Shown here: positions 18,128 to 25,683 of the stretch, piece by piece
Layout: the number at the start of each line of letters is the position of its first letter
Numbering within the stretch: position 1 is the first letter of the stretch
Assembly: GCF_002160015.1 (NCBI RefSeq)
Contig: NZ_NFJT01000015.1
Location: 1 to 64,000, forward strand
Length of the DNA stretch: 64,000 nucleotides
Source: Anaerofilum sp. An201
GTDB taxonomy: Bacteria; Bacillota; Clostridia; Oscillospirales; Ruminococcaceae
Reading direction: 5' to 3'
Notes under the pieces: generated by a model
Seen by the model: only the letters and a program-made list of their open reading frames with translations
Databases searched by the model: none
What the model was told of the DNA's origin: nothing
Made by a program: the position numbers and the translations under genes

Positions 18128-18156
18128 ATTATACCGTTCCGGCGCTGAATGTGCAA
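18128..18156 (-). promoter_or_regulatory. Promoter of the aminosugar operon
   Basis: On the minus strand TTGCAC (18156-18151) and TATAAT (18133-18128) are 17 bases apart. It lies about 60 bases before the first gene and reads all six genes down to the terminator at 11948-12007. Confidence 0.75.
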
Positions 18157-18183
18157 GGAGCTGTCCCCCTTGCGCAGACAGAA

Positions 18184-18218
18184 CAGGGCGGCCTTTTCCC
18201 CGGGAAAAGGCCGCCCTG
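18184..18218. terminator. Strong hairpin between the LCP gene and the aminosugar operon
   Basis: CAGGGCGGCCTTTTCC pairs perfectly with GGAAAAGGCCGCCCTG around a three-base loop. It lies directly after the LCP stop codon on the minus strand and just before the aminosugar promoter. No clear T-run follows, so termination is likely but not certain. Confidence 0.55.
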
Positions 18219-18236
18219 CGGCTTGTTCGGTTGGCT

Positions 18237-19331
18237 TCAGCCCAGCGCCTCGGCGGTCTGCACGCCGTCCAGCGTCCTGCCCTCGTCGTAGTTCACGCCC
18301 AGCGGGAACTCCACGTCCGGCAGACCCAGCTGATCGGCCGACACCGTCACGCCCTCGGGGCGGAAATGCTCGTTGAGGATCTTGGCGGTGTACTCTTTTT
18401 CGATGCCGTACAGGCTGCCATTCCCGTCCACCGTGATCGGCCCGCCCGCGCAGCGCACCATATAGACGTCGGCGGCGGTGAGGTCTTTCAGCGACAGATA
18501 CAGGCCCGCCAGATCCATCAGTGACAGGTCGGTGTTCACATAGTGGGCCACCATCTTGGCCACCTTCATCGCGTCGCCGATGGGGTAGTCGTTCATAAAG
18601 GTCTTGAACACCGCGGCGTAGAAGCTCTGCTGCAGCTCCAGGCGGTCGTAGTCGCTGCGGGCGGTGTTTCGGTTGCGCAAAATCAGCTCGGCGCTCTGGC
18701 CGTCCACCTTCACGTCGCCCTCTTGAAAGACCACGTTGCCCTTTTTATCCACCAGATCGCGCGGGATGTGCATCCAGATGCCGCCCATCGTGTCCACCAT
18801 CGTGCGGAAGGCATTCACGTCCATCACCACATAGTTGTCGGCCTTCAGGCCGAACAGCTGGTACACCACATTGGCCGTGTTCGCAATACGGTTTTCCTCT
18901 TCCGGGCCGTGCATGAAGGCGCCGTTGATCTTTGCGGTGTACTCCTCTGCCAGCTCGGGGCCCACATAGGTGTCGCGCGGGATCTGCAGGATCGACAGCT
19001 TGTTGTTCTTGTGATCCAGGCGGATATACATCAGCAGGTCGGTGTTGCCCAAACCCTCGCCGTAGCTGCGCTCTTCCTCCGTGACGCCGTTGTCGATCAC
19101 GGCCAGCAGCAGATTGTAGACATCCTTTTCCTCCACATCGGCCAGCGGGTCGCTCTCGGCGCCGCCGATCGGCTGGTAGCTGGTGGGCAGATTGCCGGCG
19201 CTGCCGGTCTCCAGCAGGCTGTCGTATTCAAAGTATACCTTGAGAGCAATGGCCACCACGGCCACCAGCAGGGCCGCGACCGCCACCGCGATCCACAGGC
19301 CGACTCTGCGCTTGGGTTTGGATGGATTCAT
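18237..19331 (-). CDS. LytR-CpsA-Psr (LCP) family glycopolymer ligase
   Basis: A 364-residue membrane-anchored protein. A basic N-terminus is followed by one membrane helix (about residues 11-32) and an extracytoplasmic LCP domain with the conserved IPRDTYV arginine/aspartate, KINGAFMHG, MDVNAFRTMVDTMGGI and RSDYDRLELQQSF. LCP proteins transfer polyprenyl-pyrophosphate-linked wall polymers onto peptidoglycan. ATG 19331 follows AGAAGGAG. It lies upstream of the aminosugar operon on the same strand with its own promoter, which suggests both act on the same surface polymer. Confidence 0.88.
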   Translation of the reverse strand: MNPSKPKRRVGLWIAVAVAALLVAVVAIALKVYFEYDSLLETGSAGNLPTSYQPIGGAESDPLADVEEKDVYNLLLAVIDNGVTEEERSYGEGLGNTDLLMYIRLDHKNNKLSILQIPRDTYVGPELAEEYTAKINGAFMHGPEEENRIANTANVVYQLFGLKADNYVVMDVNAFRTMVDTMGGIWMHIPRDLVDKKGNVVFQEGDVKVDGQSAELILRNRNTARSDYDRLELQQSFYAAVFKTFMNDYPIGDAMKVAKMVAHYVNTDLSLMDLAGLYLSLKDLTAADVYMVRCAGGPITVDGNGSLYGIEKEYTAKILNEHFRPEGVTVSADQLGLPDVEFPLGVNYDEGRTLDGVQTAEALG

Positions 19332-19411
19332 TGTATATGCTCCTTCTTTTCCTGCCGCCGAGGGCGGATTCTTATGGTAAGATTGGGCCGTTTTGGCCCG
19401 GCACAACCATC

Positions 19412-19440
19412 ATCATACCAAAAAACGACCATCTTTGCAA
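19412..19440 (-). promoter_or_regulatory. Promoter of the LCP gene, inside the end of the amidotransferase gene
   Basis: TTGCAA (19440-19435), 17 bases, TATGAT (19417-19412) preceded by TGG on the minus strand. It overlaps the last codons and stop of the upstream gene, so the two transcription units abut without an intergenic terminator. Confidence 0.65.
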
Positions 19441-20174
19441 ATATCTTCCGGCTTTTTCACAGGCTGGGAACAAAGATTCACAAAATGTTCAAACAATCGC
19501 AGCGCGCGGCGGCTGGACATGACCAGATTTTCGGGATGCCACTGCACCCCCAGCATCCGGCCGTCCTCGCTCTCCACCGCCTCGACGATACCGTCTTTGG
19601 TGAAGGCGGTGGTGAGCAGGCTGCCCGCCTCCTTCACCGCCTGGTGATGGAAGCTGTTGGTGCGGTATTTTTCACCCAGCAGCTTGTGGAGCCGGCTGTC
19701 CCACACGGGGTAGACGGTGTGGATGCGCTGGGCGCGTCCGGCGGCGGGGTTTTGGGCATGGCAGCCCGCCTCGGGGCACTGGGAGGGGATGTCCTGCCAC
19801 AGGCTCCCCCCGCAGCCCACCGCCATCACCTGCATGCCCCGGCAGATGCCGAACACCGGTTTTTTCTGCTCCATCGCCAGGTGCAGCAGGATCAGCTCGG
19901 CGTCGTCCCGCCCGCGGCAGATGGCGCTGGTTTTGGGGTGCGGCTCCTGGCCGTACAGCGCGGGGTCGACGTCCTCGCCGCCCGCCAGCAGCAAACCGTC
20001 CGCCAGAGCCATCCAGTCCTCGGCGGCGCCGCGGTCGAACGAGGGGGTGATGGGCGCCAGCAGCGGCATGCCGCCCGCCGCCGCCACTGCGTTCACATAG
20101 TCCTGGCCCACCCGGTAGCCGGGCAGCACTTCGCCGGTGGTGGGCACCACCGGGATGAGAATTTTGGGCTGCAT
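19413..20174 (-). CDS. Class I glutamine amidotransferase-like peptidase, gamma-glutamyl-GABA hydrolase family
   Basis: A 253-residue cytosolic protein of the PuuD/peptidase C26 family. It has the nucleophile elbow FGICRGMQ with the catalytic cysteine, the LLLAGGEDVDPALY motif and the histidine-glutamate pair QWHPE. Family members hydrolyse gamma-glutamyl bonds; the substrate here is not known because no puu pathway genes are nearby. It is the last gene of the iscS-thiI-cinA group, 18 bases after cinA. Confidence 0.85.
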   Translation of the reverse strand: MQPKILIPVVPTTGEVLPGYRVGQDYVNAVAAAGGMPLLAPITPSFDRGAAEDWMALADGLLLAGGEDVDPALYGQEPHPKTSAICRGRDDAELILLHLAMEQKKPVFGICRGMQVMAVGCGGSLWQDIPSQCPEAGCHAQNPAAGRAQRIHTVYPVWDSRLHKLLGEKYRTNSFHHQAVKEAGSLLTTAFTKDGIVEAVESEDGRMLGVQWHPENLVMSSRRALRLFEHFVNLCSQPVKKPEDICKDGRFLV

Positions 20175-20192
20175 ACCGTTTCCTCCTTCTTC

Positions 20193-21464
20193 TTATCCGC
20201 GCAGGCGGTGGGCCGTGCAGCCGTGCATCGGCAGCCCCAGCGCCAGCCGCCGCGCCATATCCAGCGCCTTCTGGCTGGCCGCCAGGCGCACCACGTCGCG
20301 GGTGCGGTGTGCCATCAGCATCCTGTGCACCCACACGGTGTCCCCCATCGCGGCCGCGATGTAGACAAGGCCCACCGGTTTTTCCTCGGTGCCGCCGCCC
20401 GGCCCCGCGATGCCGGTGATGCCCACGCCCACCGTCGCGCCCGCCCGGCGGCGCACACCGTCGGCCATCTGCAAGGCCACCTCGGGCGACACCGCGCCCT
20501 TCTGGCGAAGGGTGCCGCTGTCCACCTCCAGCAGCAGCTGCTTGATGTTGTTGGAATAGCTGCACACGCCGCATTCAAACATCTCGCTGCTGCCCGGCAC
20601 CGAGGTGATCCGCTCGCTGACCAGGCCCCCGGTGCAGCTCTCGGCGGTGGCGAGGGTCATACCGGCGTCGATAAAGGTGCGCACCACCGTGTATTCCATC
20701 CCCTGCTCGCCCTCGGCATAGATATGGTCGCCCAGGATGGCGTAGAATCTGTCGGCCAGCTTGCCGCACATCGCCTGCGCCGCCTGTTCGTCGGCCGCGC
20801 GCGCGGTGATGCGCACCACCACCTCGGCGGTCTTGGCGTACAGGGCGGCGGTGGGGTTCTCCCCCTCCAGCAGTTCGGCCACCATGCCCTCCAGCTGGCT
20901 CTCCCCGATGCCGTACACCCGCAGCATCCGGCTGTGGAGCACGCACTGCTGCATGGTCTGCAGAAGGGGGCGGACCTCCTTCTCAAACATGGGGATCAGC
21001 TCTTTGGGCGGCCCCGGCATCAGGAAGGCATACCGGCCGTTTTGCACGAACATCGCGCCCGGCGCGGTGCCGTTTTCGTTGGCCAGCGTGCGGCCGTTGG
21101 CCGGCACCATCGCCTGCTTGCGGTTGTTTTCCGACATGGGGCGGTGGCAGTCGCGGAAAAAGCGCTCGATCTTTTTGTATTCGGCCTCGTCGAAGCGCAG
21201 CGGGTCGCCGTATTCGGCAGCCACCGTCTCCTTGGTCAGATCGTCGGCGGTGGGGCCGAGGCCGCCGCTGTACAGCACCACCTCGCTGCGCTCGCGGGCG
21301 GTGTGCGCCACCTGGGCCAGGCGCTGGGGGTTATCCCCCACCACGCACTGGAAATGGACCGTGAAGCCCAGCGCTGCCAGCTGGCGCGCCAGATACTGGG
21401 CGTTTGTGTTCAGGATGTCGCCGAGCAGCAGCTCGGTTCCCACTGCGATGATCTCTGCATTCAT
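20193..21464 (-). CDS. cinA: CinA family protein, nicotinamide mononucleotide deamidase
   Basis: A 423-residue two-domain protein. The N-terminal MoCF/COG1058 domain (about 1-170, EIIAVGTELLLGDILNTNAQYLA and YSGGLGPTADDLT) is linked to a C-terminal PncC domain (about 260-423, TAESCTGGLVSERITSVPGSS and GITGIAGPGGG) that converts NMN to nicotinic acid mononucleotide. Full-length architecture. It starts 18 bases after thiI and is probably cotranscribed. Confidence 0.92.
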   Translation of the reverse strand: MNAEIIAVGTELLLGDILNTNAQYLARQLAALGFTVHFQCVVGDNPQRLAQVAHTARERSEVVLYSGGLGPTADDLTKETVAAEYGDPLRFDEAEYKKIERFFRDCHRPMSENNRKQAMVPANGRTLANENGTAPGAMFVQNGRYAFLMPGPPKELIPMFEKEVRPLLQTMQQCVLHSRMLRVYGIGESQLEGMVAELLEGENPTAALYAKTAEVVVRITARAADEQAAQAMCGKLADRFYAILGDHIYAEGEQGMEYTVVRTFIDAGMTLATAESCTGGLVSERITSVPGSSEMFECGVCSYSNNIKQLLLEVDSGTLRQKGAVSPEVALQMADGVRRRAGATVGVGITGIAGPGGGTEEKPVGLVYIAAAMGDTVWVHRMLMAHRTRDVVRLAASQKALDMARRLALGLPMHGCTAHRLRG

Positions 21465-21482
21465 TCTGTTCGCCTTCTTCTC

Positions 21483-22688
21483 TCAGTATTCGGCTGCCAG
21501 CGGGGGGATGTCGCCCACCTTCAGGCGCACCACGTCGGCCTGTTCGGCCGCCTCCCGTTCCAGCTCGGCCAGGCCGGGCATCGCCGCCTCGGCGGCCTCG
21601 ATCTCCTCCAGCGTGGGGCGGGTCTTGGGATGGGGCGGGGTGAAGATGGTGCAGCAGTCCTCGTAGGGCATGATGCTGGTCTCAAAGGTGCCGATGCGGC
21701 GGGCGATCTCGGTGATCTCGGTCTTATCCAGGCCGATGGCCGGACGCAGCACCGGCAGGTCCTGCGCCGAGTCGGTGCAGATGAGCGCCTTGAGGGTCTG
21801 GCTGGCAACCTGGGCCAGGCTCTCGCCGGTGACGATGGCGTCGCACCCGATGCGCCCGGCGATGACGCGGGCAATGCGCATCATGCTGCGGCGCATCAGC
21901 ACCGTGAACAGCACGTCGGGGGCGTTGTCGCGGATGTATTCCTGCGGCTTTGTGTAGGGCACCACATACAGGTTGGTGTTGCCGGTGTAGTCGGTGAGCA
22001 GCTGGCCCAGGCTCTGCACCTTCAGGCGGGCGCGCTCGCTGGTGTAGGGCGGGCTGGCGAAGTGGATGTGGTGCAGGCTCAGGCCGCGCTTCGCCATCAT
22101 CCAGGCGGCCACCGGGCTGTCGATGCCGCCCGACAGCATGCACACCGCGCGCCCGCTGGTGGACACCGGCAGGCCGCCGGGGCCGGGCGTCTTGCCCGCG
22201 TGGACGTAGGCGCCGAAGTCGCGCACCTCCACAAAGACGGTCACATCGGGCTTGTGCACGTCCACCCGCAGATGGTGGAAGGCGCTCAGCACACGGGCGC
22301 CCAGCTCGCGGGCCAGCTCGGGGCTTTTCATCGGGAAGCTCTTGTCGGCGCGGCGCGCTTCCACCTTAAAAGTGCGGGCCCGGCGCAGCTGGTCGCCCAG
22401 ATAGTCCAGCGTGGCGGCGCAGATGGCCTCGAAGTCCTTCTCGCACACCGCCGCGCGGCAGAGGGCCGCGATGCCGAAAATGCGGCTCACCTTCTCAAAA
22501 GCGAGGTCCATATCGGCAAATTCGTCCTTCGGCTCCACATACATGGTGCTCTGGGCGCGGTATACCTTGAAGTCGCCCAGGTGCTCCAGGCGGCGGCGGG
22601 TGATCTTCATGAGGGTGGATTCAAAGGTGGCGCGGTTGAGCCCCTTCAGGGCCATCTCGCCCTGGAATGCCATAATGATCTCTTTCAT
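21483..22688 (-). CDS. thiI: tRNA 4-thiouridylase ThiI
   Basis: A 401-residue enzyme that adenylates U8 of tRNA and receives sulfur to make 4-thiouridine. An N-terminal ferredoxin-like/THUMP region (about 1-165) precedes the PP-loop ATP site CMLSGGIDSPVAAWMMAKRG. It ends without the C-terminal rhodanese domain of E. coli ThiI, as is common in Gram-positive bacteria. ATG 22688 follows GGAAAGGAAC. The cysteine desulfurase gene 29 bases upstream is the obvious sulfur donor. Confidence 0.92.
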   Translation of the reverse strand: MKEIIMAFQGEMALKGLNRATFESTLMKITRRRLEHLGDFKVYRAQSTMYVEPKDEFADMDLAFEKVSRIFGIAALCRAAVCEKDFEAICAATLDYLGDQLRRARTFKVEARRADKSFPMKSPELARELGARVLSAFHHLRVDVHKPDVTVFVEVRDFGAYVHAGKTPGPGGLPVSTSGRAVCMLSGGIDSPVAAWMMAKRGLSLHHIHFASPPYTSERARLKVQSLGQLLTDYTGNTNLYVVPYTKPQEYIRDNAPDVLFTVLMRRSMMRIARVIAGRIGCDAIVTGESLAQVASQTLKALICTDSAQDLPVLRPAIGLDKTEITEIARRIGTFETSIMPYEDCCTIFTPPHPKTRPTLEEIEAAEAAMPGLAELEREAAEQADVVRLKVGDIPPLAAEY

Positions 22689-22717
22689 CGGTCGTTCCTT
22701 TCCTGTTGGTGAAAAAA

Positions 22718-23851
22718 TCAGCGGGTGCGCGCCAGACGCGCCAGCCCCGCGCGCAGGCCGTCCAGCAGGGCGCGCACGTCCTCTTCGGTGCTGTCGCCGC
22801 AGAAGCTGACCCGCAGGGCGCTGTCCACACGGGCGGCGGGCAGACCCATCGCCGCCAGCGTGTGGCTGGCCGCGCCCTTGCTGCAGGCCGACCCGCTGGA
22901 CACATACACCTGCCGCTGCTCGAGGAAATGCAGCATCGTCTCGCTGCGGATGCCGGGGACGCTGAAATTCAGCACCTCGGCCAGTGCATCGGGCGGGCTG
23001 TTCAGCACAACGCCGTCCATCCCTTCCAGCTCGGCGCGCAGCATGGCGTTCAGCGCGCGCAGATGTTTCGCACGGGCGGGCAGCGTTTTCTGCATCCGCT
23101 GGGCCGCCAGCGCCAGCCCCGCGATATAGGGCAGGTTCTCGGTGCCGGGGCGGATGCCGCGCTCCTGCCCGCCGCCCAGGAAGGGGGGCTGGATGGTGTG
23201 CCCGCGGCGCAGATACAGCGCGGCGACGCCCTTGGGGGCGTGGATCTTGTGGCCGGAGACGGAATAGCTGTCGATGGCGGTGGCGGCCAGCTTCACCGGC
23301 CTGCGCAGCCATGCCTGCACGCCGTCCACATGCACGGCGGTGCGGGAGTTTTTCTCCTTCACCCGTTCGGCCAGCGCCGCCACATCCAGCACCGCACCGA
23401 TCTCGTTGTTCACTTCCATCGCGGTCACCAGCGCGGTTTTCGGCCCCACCGCCGCGGCCATCTCGTCCATGCTGACGCGGCCGGTCTCGTCCGGCATCAC
23501 CCAGGTCACCCGCCAGCCGTCCTGCTCCAGCTGCTGCACAACGTTGTGCACCGAGGGGTGCTCGTAGCCGGTGCAGACGATGTGGTCGGCCCATTCCCGG
23601 CGGGCGCGGACCGCGCCCAGAACGGCGATGTTGTTGCTCTCGCTGCCGCAGCCGGTGAAGATCACCTCGGCCGGGCTGCAGCCCAGCGCCTGCGCCACCG
23701 CCGCACGGCTGCGGCGCAGCAGCAGCTCGCTGTCCAGCCCCGGCCCGTACAGCGAGCTGGGATTGGCAAAATGCTCGCCCATCACACGGCGGATCTCGTC
23801 CGCCACCTCATCGGCCACCCGGGTGGTGGCCGCGTTGTCCAGATAGTGCAT
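22718..23851 (-). CDS. Cysteine desulfurase, IscS/NifS family
   Basis: A 377-residue PLP enzyme that takes sulfur from cysteine. The PLP lysine is Lys202 in SVSGHKIHAPKG and the persulfide cysteine is in SSGSACSKGAASH. MHYLDNAATTRV at the start and EHPSVHNVV are typical. Paired with thiI as in the Bacillus nifZ-thiI pair, so a dedicated role in tRNA thiolation is likely; no iscU or suf genes lie nearby. Confidence 0.92.
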   Translation of the reverse strand: MHYLDNAATTRVADEVADEIRRVMGEHFANPSSLYGPGLDSELLLRRSRAAVAQALGCSPAEVIFTGCGSESNNIAVLGAVRARREWADHIVCTGYEHPSVHNVVQQLEQDGWRVTWVMPDETGRVSMDEMAAAVGPKTALVTAMEVNNEIGAVLDVAALAERVKEKNSRTAVHVDGVQAWLRRPVKLAATAIDSYSVSGHKIHAPKGVAALYLRRGHTIQPPFLGGGQERGIRPGTENLPYIAGLALAAQRMQKTLPARAKHLRALNAMLRAELEGMDGVVLNSPPDALAEVLNFSVPGIRSETMLHFLEQRQVYVSSGSACSKGAASHTLAAMGLPAARVDSALRVSFCGDSTEEDVRALLDGLRAGLARLARTR

Positions 23852-23951
23852 AGTTTCTCCCGTTTTTATACAAAAAGTATAGTATCATCACGATATCACA
23901 GCCCGCATCGCTGCGGCTGTTCATTTTCTTATTATACCGCAAAGGCTGCGG

Positions 23952-25118
23952 TTAGGGAAGTGGCTTTGCAAGCAGGGCGGCGGCGCGGGCAGCGAGGGCG
24001 GGCGAAGTGTTGGGCGTTTGGCCGTCGATCACCTCGTCCAGCAGTTTGTGCAGCAGCTGCCCGATCTGCGCCCCCTTCGCCCCCATCCGGGCCAGCGTGC
24101 GGCCGTCGATGGACAGCTGGGACGCCGTGCAGCAGGGATTTTCCCCGGCCAGAGCTGCAAATCCGGCCCGGTCGATCTCCTCCCCCGCCGCCCTGCGGCA
24201 GTCCAACAGGCGGGCGGCGTTCTCCCAGCCCAGCCGCCCGGCCAGGCGCAGCAGGTCGGCGCGGGTATGCAGGGGCGCCTGCCAGTGCGACGCGACCTGT
24301 TCCAGCGTCCGGGCCTGTGCCCGGGACAGCCGCAGACCGGCCGCCGCCCGTTCGCCCAGCACCGCACGCAGAAAGCACAGCCGCGTCAGCGCATCGGGCG
24401 GGAGCGAATCCAGCGCATCGCACAGGCGGCGGTCCCACCGCCCCGGCACGAGCAGGGCGAGGATGTCGGGATACCCGGCGCAGACCGCGCCCGCCTTCCC
24501 GCCGCCCAGCAGGGCGAGCAGCTCGGCGGTGACGCGCTCGGCCGACACATGCGCCAGCATCCCTTTTTGACGGTGCAGCGCGGCGGCGGTGGCGGGATGG
24601 ACCGAGAAGCCCAGCACCGCCGCGAACCGCAGCGCGCGCAGGATGCGCAGACCGTCCTCGGCAAAGCGGCGGTCGGGGTCGCCCACACAGCGCAGCAGGC
24701 CGGCCGCGAGGTCCTCCCTGCCGCCAAAGCAGTCGGTCACCCGCCCGGTGCGGTCCATCGCCATCGCATTGACGGTGAAGTCGCGGCGGGCGAGATCCTT
24801 TTCCAGCTGAGCGACGAATTCCACCCGGTCGGGATGGCGGCCGTCGGCATAGCCCGTCTCGGCGCGCAGGGTGGTGATCTCATACGGCACGCCCTGCCGC
24901 ACCAGCGTGACGGTCCCGTGGGCAAGGCCCGGCGCGGCGACCGGTTCGCCGCGGAAGGCCGCGATGGTCTGCTCCGGCAGCGCATCGGTGCACAGGTCCC
25001 AGTCGTGGGGCGTCTGCCCGCGCAGAAGATCCCGCACACAGCCGCCCACCGCCCAGCCGCGGTGCCCGGCCTGCTCCAGGCGCAGCAGGATCTCCCGCAC
25101 CTCCTGCGGCAGCTGCAT
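23952..25118 (-). CDS. cca: CCA tRNA nucleotidyltransferase
   Basis: A 388-residue class II nucleotidyltransferase that adds or repairs CCA ends of tRNA. The head has GWAVGGCVRDLLRG and the metal-binding D-x-D in HDWDLCTDA; RRDFTVNAMAMD and GLRILRALRFAAVLGF mark the nucleotide-selecting neck. ATG 25118 (MQLPQEVREIL) is preceded by AGAGAGGAAGGGGGG. The two tRNA genes in this window carry CCA in the DNA, so repair is part of its job here. Poly(A) polymerase I is the alternative in this superfamily but is less usual in Firmicutes. Confidence 0.88.
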   Translation of the reverse strand: MQLPQEVREILLRLEQAGHRGWAVGGCVRDLLRGQTPHDWDLCTDALPEQTIAAFRGEPVAAPGLAHGTVTLVRQGVPYEITTLRAETGYADGRHPDRVEFVAQLEKDLARRDFTVNAMAMDRTGRVTDCFGGREDLAAGLLRCVGDPDRRFAEDGLRILRALRFAAVLGFSVHPATAAALHRQKGMLAHVSAERVTAELLALLGGGKAGAVCAGYPDILALLVPGRWDRRLCDALDSLPPDALTRLCFLRAVLGERAAAGLRLSRAQARTLEQVASHWQAPLHTRADLLRLAGRLGWENAARLLDCRRAAGEEIDRAGFAALAGENPCCTASQLSIDGRTLARMGAKGAQIGQLLHKLLDEVIDGQTPNTSPALAARAAALLAKPLP

Positions 25119-25146
25119 CGCACATCCCCCCTTCCTCTCTATGGTG

Positions 25147-25155
25147 ATTATACCA
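25147..25155 (-). promoter_or_regulatory. Extended -10 promoter of cca
   Basis: TGG TATAAT on the minus strand (25155-25147), directly after the terminator at 25154-25195, with the cca start 30 bases on. No good -35 is seen because the hairpin occupies that position. Confidence 0.5.
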
Positions 25156-25308
25156 CAAAAAAACCTCCTTTGCCGCAAACAGCAAAAGAGGTTTTGTGCC
25201 GAGAGGAATCAGCACACCGGGAAGATGCCGCTGCACCTGCCGGTGTGCACGGTTTGCAGGACCGAAAACCGGCCATGATTCTATCGCATGATACTTCCCG
25301 TTCCTCTC
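25154..25308 (-). ncRNA. Candidate small structured RNA ending in an intrinsic terminator
   Basis: Between cca and the XRE gene there is no credible reading frame, but the bases are highly self-complementary. GAGAGGAA (25201-25208) pairs with TTCCTCTC (25301-25308) and encloses two hairpins: GCACACCGG/CCGGTGTGC (25212-25248) and CGGTTT/AAACCG (25250-25271). Read on the minus strand the structure is followed by a stem of CCTC/GAGG and GCAAA/TTTGC pairs (25163-25194) and a run of seven T, a good terminator. A transcript of about 150 bases starting near the AT-rich operators would fit. I recognise no known family; the SRP RNA apical motif is absent. Confidence 0.4.
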
Positions 25309-25310
25309 CA

Positions 25311-25356
25311 TTTTAGCAAATATATTTACTAAAATCAATAGTAAATATATTTACTA
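25311..25356. promoter_or_regulatory. Twin palindromes, likely operators of the XRE regulator
   Basis: TAGTAAATATATTTACTA (25339-25356) is a perfect 18-base palindrome. The 24-base site at 25311-25334 has the same core with one mismatch. The centres are 25 bases apart, in a gene region otherwise GC-rich. They lie 42 bases before the XRE start and at the presumed start of the minus-strand RNA, so the regulator could control both sides. Confidence 0.7.
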
Positions 25357-25397
25357 TGCTACCCTCTTTTACATAGCATCGAGGGGGACAAAGCAGT

Positions 25398-25607
25398 ATG
25401 GAGACCTATCAAAAACGCATCCGCGACCTGCGCGAAGACGCCGACAAGACCCAAACGCAGATCGCCCAGATGCTGGGCACCTCGCAGACCATGTATGCCC
25501 GCTACGAGCGCGGCGCCAGCGAGCTGCCCATCCGGCATCTGATCCGGCTGGCAAAATTTTACGGCGTTTCCAGCGATTATATCCTGGGATTGTCGCAGCA
25601 GCGGTGA
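25398..25607 (+). CDS. Small XRE-family DNA-binding protein
   Basis: A 69-residue protein that is almost entirely a helix-turn-helix domain: IRDLREDADKTQTQIAQMLGTSQTMYARYERGASELPIRHLIRLAKFYGVSSDYILGL. The TQTQIAQMLGTSQTMYARYE segment is the HTH and the C-terminal LxxLAxFYxVSxDYxLGL tail is the standard cro/C1 ending. GAGGGGG precedes the ATG. It has no ligand domain. Autoregulation through the twin palindromes just upstream is likely. It stands alone and ends at the terminator at 25624-25655. Confidence 0.85.
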   Translation: METYQKRIRDLREDADKTQTQIAQMLGTSQTMYARYERGASELPIRHLIRLAKFYGVSSDYILGLSQQR

Positions 25608-25623
25608 TGCGCCGGACAAGAAA

Positions 25624-25655
25624 CAGCCCCCTGCCAAACGGCAGGGGGCTGTTTT
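25624..25655. terminator. Bidirectional terminator between the XRE gene and gap
   Basis: CAGCCCCCTGCC, loop AAAC, GGCAGGGGGCTG, then TTTT on the plus strand and TTT on the minus strand. Twelve perfect pairs. It serves the two converging genes. Confidence 0.85.
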
Positions 25656-25683
25656 GCTGTTTACCTGTGTACCGGGTCGGCAA

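Noticed and set aside
18543-22712. A 1389-codon open frame on the plus strand opposite the LCP, amidotransferase, cinA and thiI genes
   Set aside because: It runs across four well-identified minus-strand genes and a promoter, is rich in His, Gly, Ala and Arg, and has no domain or ribosome site. It is a by-product of GC-rich codon use.
25201-25308. Signal recognition particle RNA in the structured region
   Set aside because: The conserved apical GGAA loop and flanking GGTC/AGCAG bases are missing on both strands, and the shape is branched rather than one long rod.
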